From: Acidobacteriota bacterium
Lineage (GTDB): Bacteria > Acidobacteriota > Terriglobia > Terriglobales > Acidobacteriaceae
Assembly: GCA_003225615.1 (NCBI GenBank)
Contig: QIAS01000072.1
Coordinates: 1-11,746, forward strand
DNA length: 11,746 nucleotides
Direction: 5' to 3'
Below are positions 7,178 through 11,746 of the stretch, piece by piece; position 1 is the first letter of the stretch; each line of letters begins with the position of its first letter. Made by a program: the position numbers and the translations under genes. The notes beneath the pieces are model-generated. The model saw only the letters and a list, made by a program, of their open reading frames with translations. It was not told the origin of the DNA and ran no database searches.

Positions 7178-7194
7178 CTGATCAGCGTGGTCAG
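7178..7194. promoter_or_regulatory. Imperfect inverted repeat CTGATCA-GCG-TGGTCAG at the Crp/Fnr start
   Basis: Six of seven positions pair across a 3-base centre, and the repeat ends 2 bases before the ATG at 7197. A protein bound here would block translation initiation or transcription, as in autoregulated regulators. This is a candidate site only. Its presence also explains why no clear ribosome binding site is seen before that ATG. Confidence 0.28.
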
Positions 7195-7196
7195 CC

Positions 7197-7862
7197 ATGA
7201 CTCCCAGTGGAGCGACTGTGAAGAAGCGCGCGTTAGACCCCAACACTTTCCTGGCGAGAATTAGCGGCGGCAGGAAAGCCTTGTCGGTTCCGAAAAAAGA
7301 AACCATTTTCGCTCAAGGGGATGTGGCGGACGCGGTCTTCTATATCCAAAAAGGCAAAGTGAGACTCAGCGTCGTGTCCAAGACGGGCCGGGAAGCGACG
7401 ATCGGCATATTGAATGAGGGGGATTTTTTTGGCGAAGGCGCGCTGGCCGGTCAGGTTCTTCGTATGGGATCCGCGGCTGCTTTAACCGATTGCGAGTTTC
7501 TGCGAGTGGACAAGCGGGCAATGATGGAAGCGCTTCATCGCGAACATTCCTTTTCCGATATGTTCGTGGCGTACTTGCTGGCGCGGAATATCCGTTACGA
7601 AGAAGACCTGGTCGACCAACTGTTTAATTCCAGTGAAAAGAGACTGGCCCGCGTCCTTCTGTTGCTCGCGCATTTCGGCAAGGAGGGTAAGCCGGAGGCT
7701 GTGGTTCCCAAAATCAGTCAGGAGATCCTGGCCGAGATGGTTGGAACGACTCGTTCGCGAGTCAGCTTTTTCATGAACCGGTTCAGGAAATTGGGTTTCA
7801 TTCACTACAATGGGGGGCTGGAGGTCCACAGCTCATTGCTCAATGTAGTGCTGCACGATTGA
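7197..7862 (+). CDS. Crp/Fnr-family transcriptional regulator
   Basis: The 221-residue protein has a cyclic-nucleotide-binding-type domain at about residues 18-130 (IFAQGDVADAVFYIQKGKVRL, then GDFFGEGALAGQ with the phosphate-binding-cassette position) and a long dimer helix (about 115-142). A Crp-type winged helix follows at about 143-212, with recognition helix TTRSRVSFFMNRFRKLGF. The FGEGALAGQ loop lacks the usual arginine-serine pair of cAMP binders, so the ligand is unclear. There is one cysteine (C99), so no FNR-type iron-sulphur cluster. A GTG at 7218 with GGAG 5 bases upstream is a credible alternative start giving 214 residues. The ATG at 7197 is kept as the longer frame. It is tail to tail with a PAS-PAS-Crp paralogue, 21 bases apart, and both share the recognition helix. 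Imperfect dyads overlap its start region. Confidence 0.9.
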   Translation: MTPSGATVKKRALDPNTFLARISGGRKALSVPKKETIFAQGDVADAVFYIQKGKVRLSVVSKTGREATIGILNEGDFFGEGALAGQVLRMGSAAALTDCEFLRVDKRAMMEALHREHSFSDMFVAYLLARNIRYEEDLVDQLFNSSEKRLARVLLLLAHFGKEGKPEAVVPKISQEILAEMVGTTRSRVSFFMNRFRKLGFIHYNGGLEVHSSLLNVVLHD

Positions 7863-7883
7863 GAGTTTCCACAGCCTCCCGCG

Positions 7884-9344
7884 TCAGTGAGCCATTACGA
7901 AGCTCGATAACTTGGGGGCGCGGATGGTGATAGAGCTTTGCCCCTTGTAGGCAACGAAGCCGAGTTTTCGGAAGCGATTCATGAAAAAACTCACTCGGGC
8001 CCGGGTTGTGCCAACCACTTCCGCCAGCTCCTCCTGATGGATTTTTGGAATTACCAGTTGCGGTTTGCCTTCGTCGTCGAAGTGACCTAGTAACAGAAGA
8101 GTTCGGGCCAGCCGTTTTTCAGCGGAGTTGAAAAGGTGATCCATGATGACTTCCTGGTATCGACTGATGCGGGCAAGCAGATAATCAAAGAAAAACGCCG
8201 CAAAGGTTTTTTCATCCTGGATCACGCGCAACATCTCTTTTCGCGTAATCCTGAGTATGGTGCAGTTTGTAAGAGTCCTGGCTGACGCCGTGCTCCGGGG
8301 CCGAACGGTTGCCAGACATTCCTTTCCTGCGAAGGTTCCTGGGCCGAGCAGGGCAATTGTGCTTTCTTTGCCCTGAGAGTCTACAGTGAGCTTCACCGCG
8401 CCCGCCAAAATATAGAAGACAGCATTACCCCGTTTGCCTTGCTTAAAGAGGATCTGTTTTCCCGGGACATAGACAATCGTCCTGCCCAGACCGGCTTGGG
8501 AAAGAAAAGTCTTGAGACGAAAGAGCGGCTTTTTCTCACGGGCCTGGAGTATCTGCTGCTCGATCTGCTTCCGCTCGCTGGCGTCCATGAGGCAGCCATG
8601 GATCTGGGCCAGCTCACCCCGCTCGTCAAACGTCACGGCGGCGTCCTCCACGGCGTGGACCAAGCTGCCGTCCTTGCGGCGGAGTTCAGCCTCGTTGTAT
8701 TCGAGCCGGCCCTTTTCCCTCAGGCGCCTTAGGAAAACGTCTCGCGACGCGCGGTCGGGATAGAGTGAGAAGAGATCAACTTTGATCGCCTCTTCGACCG
8801 AGGCAAACCCGAGCATGCGTGCGAAGGCTGAATTGCATGTGATCAACCGTCCATCGGGGCTGGCGACGTAGCTGCCCACTGGATTCGCCTCAAAAAAACG
8901 CCGGCTTTCCTCGTCGCTACGGTGCCGTACATCCTCCGCTTGCTTGCGCTCAGTAATGTCACGAATGTTGCACTGAATAACCCTCATCCCCCCATTCAGC
9001 CCATAAACGTTGCTAACAAACTCCACGGCAATAGACCGGCCGTCTTTGGTTTCAAGCGGGAGAGATTCATAGCGGATATATTCTTTTTCTTGCAACTCTT
9101 GAAAAGCCAACTTGCATTCCTTGACGTCTTTGAACGGCCCAATCTCCCACAGTGGCGTCCCAATAAACTCGTCATAAGAGTATCCCAACATATTAATCAG
9201 GAATGGGTTAACGTCTGTTATCTGTCCGGTATGAGCGTCCACAATCAGGATTCCATCTTGGGCGGTTTCGAAGAGCCGACGATACCTCAGTTCTGAAGCT
9301 CGTAGCGCCTCGTCCGAGTGCCGGGATTGCGTTTCTTCCTGCAT
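7884..9344 (-). CDS. PAS-PAS-Crp/Fnr fusion regulator
   Basis: The 486-residue protein combines two PAS domains with a complete Crp/Fnr regulator. PAS1 spans about 21-133 (LFETAQDGILIVDAHTGQIT to VIQCNIRDITERKQAE). PAS2 spans about 147-258 (FFEANPVGSYVASPDGRLIT to IHGCLMDASERKQ). A short coiled linker (259-280) leads to a cNMP-type domain (about 281-400, with QGKRGNAVFYILAGAVKLT and GPGTFAGKECLA) and a winged helix (405-470, recognition helix TTRARVSFFMNRFRKLGF). PAS domains sense redox, light or small molecules and would here gate DNA binding directly, with no kinase domain present. The helix is nearly identical to that of the neighbouring regulator, so shared operators are likely. ATG 9344 is chosen because AAGGA sits 4-5 bases upstream. 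The frame is open to a TTG at 9455, and an ATG at 9401 lies inside a palindrome and has no ribosome binding site. Confidence 0.9.
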   Translation of the reverse strand: MQEETQSRHSDEALRASELRYRRLFETAQDGILIVDAHTGQITDVNPFLINMLGYSYDEFIGTPLWEIGPFKDVKECKLAFQELQEKEYIRYESLPLETKDGRSIAVEFVSNVYGLNGGMRVIQCNIRDITERKQAEDVRHRSDEESRRFFEANPVGSYVASPDGRLITCNSAFARMLGFASVEEAIKVDLFSLYPDRASRDVFLRRLREKGRLEYNEAELRRKDGSLVHAVEDAAVTFDERGELAQIHGCLMDASERKQIEQQILQAREKKPLFRLKTFLSQAGLGRTIVYVPGKQILFKQGKRGNAVFYILAGAVKLTVDSQGKESTIALLGPGTFAGKECLATVRPRSTASARTLTNCTILRITRKEMLRVIQDEKTFAAFFFDYLLARISRYQEVIMDHLFNSAEKRLARTLLLLGHFDDEGKPQLVIPKIHQEELAEVVGTTRARVSFFMNRFRKLGFVAYKGQSSITIRAPKLSSFVMAH

Positions 9345-9385
9345 GGCTTCCTTCGTGCCTGGCTCGAGTCCGCCCAACGATTCCC

Positions 9386-9403
9386 TGATGCCGCAAGGCA
9401 TCA
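9386..9403. promoter_or_regulatory. Palindrome TGATGCC-N4-GGCATCA upstream of the PAS-PAS-Crp gene
   Basis: Two perfect 7-base arms flank a GCAA centre (TTGC on the other strand), 42-59 bases upstream of the ATG at 9344. Position and symmetry fit an operator for a dimeric regulator, possibly the Crp/Fnr-type proteins encoded beside it. The arms do not match the FNR or CRP consensus. As RNA it would also form a stable tetraloop hairpin, so a leader structure is an alternative. Confidence 0.42.
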
Positions 9404-9728
9404 CGACCGCCGGGGGTGAGCTGCTGATAAAGTGACGAGCTGTTGGCGAGATCAAAACACTGGGTGGGGTAATACCCTACGCGCTCCTGTCTTGTCTGGC
9501 ATTCACAGCGTGCTCCATGGTCAGTATCAAGCTCCGGGCGTCTGACCATCTGGTCAAAATTGACCACAAATTCGATTCTCTAAGCAAGAGGAAGCGGGGC
9601 CAGGAGACAACAACACGCTCACGCGGATTGAGCGGCTCGGTTCTAATCGCGACAGCACTCGAGCCCCTTTCCGGAAGTGACCCTGACATGATCATCCAAA
9701 AATGCTGAAAAGACGACTCTGAGCAATT

Positions 9729-9758
9729 TTGAACAGTTTCTGCAGATCAGAATATTGG
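9729..9758 (+). promoter_or_regulatory. Possible promoter for the receiver operon
   Basis: TTGAAC (9729-9734), an 18-base spacer and TATTGG (9753-9758) lie 23 bases before the first receiver gene. The -35 matches well but the -10 matches the TATAAT consensus at only a few positions, so this is a weak call. The same TTGAACAG octamer recurs upstream of two other genes in the window. Confidence 0.25.
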
Positions 9759-9780
9759 ATACTGACCTTGGAGTCGCCCC

Positions 9781-10161
9781 ATGCGTTCGCCCGTCCAATT
9801 GAAGTTCCAAAGCAGGCTGCTTCTCTGCATCGATGATGACGAAGATGTGTTGGAATGCGAAAAGGCATTCCTCGAAGGCTTTGGATATACGGTTCTGACC
9901 GCGCTTAGCGGCGGTAAGGCCTTGGAACTGGCTTCTATCCATTCGGTTGACGTTGTAATCCTCGACTATTTCATGCCCGAGATGGACGGACAAGAACTCG
10001 CCATTAGGATGAAGCGGCTCCGACCACAAGCGTCCATCATCATGCTATCCGGAGCCGTGGATGTTCCTGACCAGGCCTTGAAGTTGGTAGACGCTTTTAT
10101 ATCCAAAGATCGTTTGGCCAGCCAGTTGTTACCAGCGATTGCGCAATTGCAGGAATGTTGA
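9781..10161 (+). CDS. Single-domain response regulator (CheY-like receiver)
   Basis: The 126-residue protein is a bare receiver: acidic cluster D18-D19-D20 in LLCIDDDEDV, phosphoacceptor D62 in VVILDYFMPEMDG, switch residue S90 in IIMLSGAVD, and conserved K109 near the end. No output domain follows, so it should act by binding a partner or as a phosphate shuttle in a phosphorelay. ATG 9781 has GGAG 7 bases upstream. It is followed after 21 bases by a second receiver gene, so they are probably one operon. The kinase is not in the window. The IDDDEDV start and the SGAVD switch segment resemble the many stand-alone receivers of soil bacteria, and the partner cannot be predicted from sequence. 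Confidence 0.9.
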   Translation: MRSPVQLKFQSRLLLCIDDDEDVLECEKAFLEGFGYTVLTALSGGKALELASIHSVDVVILDYFMPEMDGQELAIRMKRLRPQASIIMLSGAVDVPDQALKLVDAFISKDRLASQLLPAIAQLQEC

Positions 10162-10182
10162 TCGACCGCGAGGCGCTATTCA

Positions 10183-10896
10183 ATGGGCACTAAATTCAAA
10201 ACACGAATTCTGGTAGTCGAAGACGATGCCACTGTGCGCCAGACAATTTCCAAGTTGCTTGACGCAGAAGGCTATGAGGTCGACACTGCAAATGACGGCT
10301 TTGACGCTCTTCTGCATTTACAGCAGGCGATCCCGGACCTGATACTTTCCGACCTTAACATGCCTCAAATGTCGGGATTTGAGTTGCTGTCCGTTGTACG
10401 GCGCAGATTCCCACAAATCATGGTTGTCGCCTCCAGCGGGGCATACGATTCCAGTGCCATACCTAATGGGGTCATAGCCGACGGTTTTTACCCTAAAGGA
10501 CAAGAAAGCGCCGAGAAGCTCTTGGAAATTATAGCCAACCTGATCCGAACGGGTCCCATAAATCATAAGGGAGAAAACGCTCCTGTCTGGATTCCCCGCA
10601 ACGGAAAAGACTATAACGGCAAATCCTTCGTCGTTTTGACCTGCACGCAATGCTTGAGGTCGTTCCCATTCACCATTGACCATGAACCCAAGGGGGAAGT
10701 TCTGAAAACTCCTTGCATCTACTGTCCCCACGAAGTGACCTACATCATTGATTTTTCCCGTTCTGTGAACTCGCCTGAAAAGAGGGCAGCATGGAAGGCC
10801 GCGTTTCTGAAGTCACAGGCGGAGTCCGCCGCCAAGATTTCTCCCGTTACAGCGCCAGAAATCAAGCCGCCTCGCATCGCAAAGCCCGCTGTGTGA
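10183..10896 (+). CDS. Response regulator with C-terminal zinc-ribbon-like domain
   Basis: The 237-residue protein has a receiver at about residues 7-123: E13-D14-D15, phosphoacceptor D57 in LILSDLNMPQMSG, S84-S85 and K105. A linker leads to a second module at about 134-195 with two CxxC knuckles, C154-T-Q-C157 and C178-I-Y-C181 (FVVLTCTQCLRSFPF and LKTPCIYCPHEVTYIIDF). Four cysteines in this spacing suggest a zinc ribbon. The C-terminal 40 residues are rich in Lys, Ala and Pro and probably disordered. The output is therefore unlike the usual HTH, and the zinc module may bind DNA, RNA or a protein. ATG 10183 has GAGGCG 8 bases upstream. It lies 21 bases after the single-domain receiver and may pass phosphate with it. 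No kinase is present in the window. Confidence 0.88.
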   Translation: MGTKFKTRILVVEDDATVRQTISKLLDAEGYEVDTANDGFDALLHLQQAIPDLILSDLNMPQMSGFELLSVVRRRFPQIMVVASSGAYDSSAIPNGVIADGFYPKGQESAEKLLEIIANLIRTGPINHKGENAPVWIPRNGKDYNGKSFVVLTCTQCLRSFPFTIDHEPKGEVLKTPCIYCPHEVTYIIDFSRSVNSPEKRAAWKAAFLKSQAESAAKISPVTAPEIKPPRIAKPAV

Positions 10897-10963
10897 GATA
10901 AAGCTGAGAGAAACCAGTGAAGTCGACGATAGCCCAGAACAGCAAAGCGCGGGCTGGGCCGCA

Positions 10964-10982
10964 GGGCTTAACCTTTAAGCCC
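10964..10982. terminator. Hairpin GGGCTTAA-CCT-TTAAGCCC between convergent genes
   Basis: A perfect 8-base stem with a 3-base loop lies between the stop of the zinc-ribbon response regulator (10896) and the stop of the leftward conserved gene. It overlaps the latter's TAA at 10975-10977. The position suits a shared transcription end, but no T-run follows on either strand, so classic intrinsic termination is not certain. Confidence 0.4.
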
Positions 10983-11400
10983 ACTCCGCGTCGCGCTGGG
11001 ACGTCCGCCGTGCCTCAGCGCTATCCAAGTAGCAGCTCTGTTGTATATGGCGCGAGTGTGCCGAAACGACGGCATAGGGCACACCCAGAAAACGCTTCGC
11101 AACGATTCCCGTCACTTCGAGGCAGTTGAAGTTTTGGCTTTCCATCTTTCCCAAAATTCGCCGCAATGCATTCTGCATGTTCTTCGCTCCAACGGCACCG
11201 AAACTCAATGCCTTTGCTTCTGCTGCCATGAAAAAGAACTTCCATCCGGCGGCATGGATCTTGCGATCAAGGGCAAAACTATCGAGAGCTTTGATTACGT
11301 TCCAGGTCCCCGAGTACGGCTCGCTCGTCAGCCCAAGAACCCGGGGCATCAGGGGCCGCTCATCGATGAGAATCGTACCGACTTGCACAGTTGGCGCCAT
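10975..11400 (-). CDS. Conserved protein of unknown function (141 aa)
   Basis: The 141-residue product has no signal peptide and no clear membrane segment. It has patterned blocks: VGTILIDERPLMPRVLGL near the start, a mid-part AAGWKFFFMAAEAKALSFGA (about 50-69), then NALRRILGKMESQNFNCLEV and TGIVAKRFLGVPYAVVSAHSRHIQQS (about 78-121). The strongly conserved-looking GWKFFFMA and HSRHIQ segments indicate a real family, and similar proteins are recalled from Acidobacteriota without known function. ATG 11400 is chosen because AGGAG lies 7 bases upstream. It follows the 39-residue membrane protein gene by 34 bases on the same strand, so they are probably co-transcribed, and it converges with the response regulator. 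No catalytic motif is recognised. Confidence 0.72.
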   Translation of the reverse strand: MAPTVQVGTILIDERPLMPRVLGLTSEPYSGTWNVIKALDSFALDRKIHAAGWKFFFMAAEAKALSFGAVGAKNMQNALRRILGKMESQNFNCLEVTGIVAKRFLGVPYAVVSAHSRHIQQSCYLDSAEARRTSQRDAEWA

Positions 11401-11434
11401 AAAACGTCTCCTCTAAGAAATTACCTTACCGGTA

Positions 11435-11554
11435 TTAAGCGCGCGTGAGCGCGATCACGACAATCAGCAACACTGAAGCGAATAGCACCCCACCGCTGCC
11501 CAGCAGCACGATTTCGCTAAACAGGTCAGGTTTCATTAGATCTTGTCGGTGCAT
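11435..11554 (-). CDS. Single-pass membrane microprotein (39 aa)
   Basis: The 39-residue protein has a short polar start (MHRQDLMKPDLFSE) and one long hydrophobic helix at about 15-36 (IVLLGSGGVLFASVLLIVVIAL), ending in TRA. It should be a single-pass inner-membrane microprotein, most likely acting as a subunit or regulator of a larger membrane complex. Nothing in the sequence names the partner. ATG 11554 is chosen because AAGGAG lies 7 bases upstream. The frame is open to 11683, but those residues look non-coding and lack a ribosome binding site, so the true gene is the shorter one. The 141-residue gene follows 34 bases downstream on the same strand. A second start at Met7 (11536) is possible but has no ribosome binding site. 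Confidence 0.62.
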   Translation of the reverse strand: MHRQDLMKPDLFSEIVLLGSGGVLFASVLLIVVIALTRA

Positions 11555-11628
11555 TTCACTTCTCCTTGGCCGGTACAGGACGTCGCTTGCTCCCGTCAAC
11601 GAGGGATGATGCGATGGACCATTCTTGT

Positions 11629-11717
11629 TCAGTTCTGGTTGTATCCGCCCAACATATTCATGACCTCGTCGTAGGAGGCGCATTCGGTATGTTGTGATGA
11701 TTCATGAGGTCGCTCAT
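11629..11717 (-). pseudogene. Possible frameshifted small ORF at the right edge
   Basis: Reading leftward, an ATG at 11717 has GGAGGG 4 bases upstream and starts a 19-residue frame (MSDLMNHHNIPN and so on) that stops at about 11658. A different frame over the same bases is open from 11739 and ends in a protein-like SYDEVMNMLGGYNQN, with stop at 11629-11631 and no start of its own. A single-base change would join the good start to the good end into one gene of about 30 residues. Sequencing error, true frameshift or two chance frames cannot be told apart here. Confidence 0.25.
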
Positions 11718-11746
11718 GCGTCCCTCCATACTCGCGATCTCACCCC

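Larger units (their letters stand above)
6900..7196. other. Intergenic region between divergent small gene and Crp/Fnr gene
   Basis: About 300 bases carry the promoters of the leftward 100-residue gene and the rightward Crp/Fnr gene. A perfect 12-base palindrome, TAACTTAAGTTA, lies at 7019-7030. TTGACT at 7092-7097 is a good -35 match, but no fitting -10 hexamer follows at 16-18 bases. No RNA gene is seen. Confidence 0.35.
9345..9780. other. Divergent intergenic region of about 435 bases
   Basis: This region separates the leftward PAS-PAS-Crp gene from the rightward receiver genes and should hold both promoters. It contains the palindrome at 9386-9403 and a TTGAAC hexamer at 9729-9734, 18 bases before TATTGG at 9753, a weak -35/-10 pair for the receiver gene. 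Open frames at 9477-9695 (minus) and 9517-9708 (plus) have no domain, no good ribosome binding site, and are judged spurious. No RNA gene is seen. Confidence 0.4.

Noticed and set aside
7197..7862. Oxygen-sensing FNR identity for the Crp/Fnr gene
   Set aside because: The protein has a single cysteine, so it cannot carry the four-cysteine iron-sulphur cluster.
9477..9695. Minus-strand 72-codon frame upstream of the PAS-PAS-Crp gene
   Set aside because: No domain or ribosome binding site, and it occupies the region where both divergent promoters must lie.
1..11746. CRISPR arrays, tRNA or rRNA genes and insertion sequences
   Set aside because: No regularly spaced direct repeats, no tRNA-like cloverleaf or rRNA signature, and no transposase or terminal inverted repeats were seen by eye.

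Overview
The window looks like a chromosomal stretch from an Acidobacteriota member (Terriglobia/Koribacter-Sulfotelmatobacter type). This is inferred from protein style, not from a marker gene: several small conserved proteins, a DUF6843-like lipo/membrane protein, and Crp/Fnr regulators ending in a HSSLLNVVLHD-like tail resemble what is commonly seen in that phylum. No rRNA, tRNA, CRISPR array, intact insertion sequence or phage gene is visible.

Layout. (1) Left edge, 1-194: the 3' end of a gene on the plus strand. (2) 204-1651, minus strand: a four-helix DUF2231 membrane protein fused to a Rieske [2Fe-2S] domain, then an Mth938-domain protein. (3) 1652-2972: a gene-poor stretch with a hairpin and what looks like a decayed gene at 2373-2753. 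(4) 2974-3308: two tiny plus-strand genes, a 38-residue double-CxxC protein and a 57-residue protein. (5) 3320-3865, minus: an N-terminally anchored DUF6843-like protein. (6) 4110-6583, plus: a NarL/FixJ-type response regulator followed by a cobalamin-binding radical SAM enzyme, with a 16-base inverted repeat between them. (7) 6597-6899, minus: a 100-residue conserved protein of unknown function. (8) 7197-9344: two related Crp/Fnr-family regulators placed tail to tail. One is stand-alone (plus) and one is a PAS-PAS-cNMP-HTH fusion (minus). (9) 9781-10896, plus: a single-domain receiver and a receiver with a C-terminal four-cysteine zinc-ribbon-like domain, probably one operon. (10) 10975-11554, minus: a 39-residue single-helix membrane protein and a 141-residue conserved protein, probably one operon, with a possibly frameshifted small ORF upstream at the right edge.

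How it fits together. Five of about fourteen genes are signalling proteins (three response regulators, two Crp/Fnr proteins), yet no histidine kinase is present, so the receivers must be driven from elsewhere. The most interesting feature is the Crp/Fnr pair. The two proteins have almost identical recognition helices, so they probably compete for or share operators, but only one carries a PAS sensory input. Neither has the N-terminal cysteine set of an oxygen-sensing FNR. Palindromes lie directly upstream of both genes and are candidate operators. The Rieske protein, the radical SAM enzyme and the regulators would suit a redox- or stress-responsive neighbourhood, but that link is inference.
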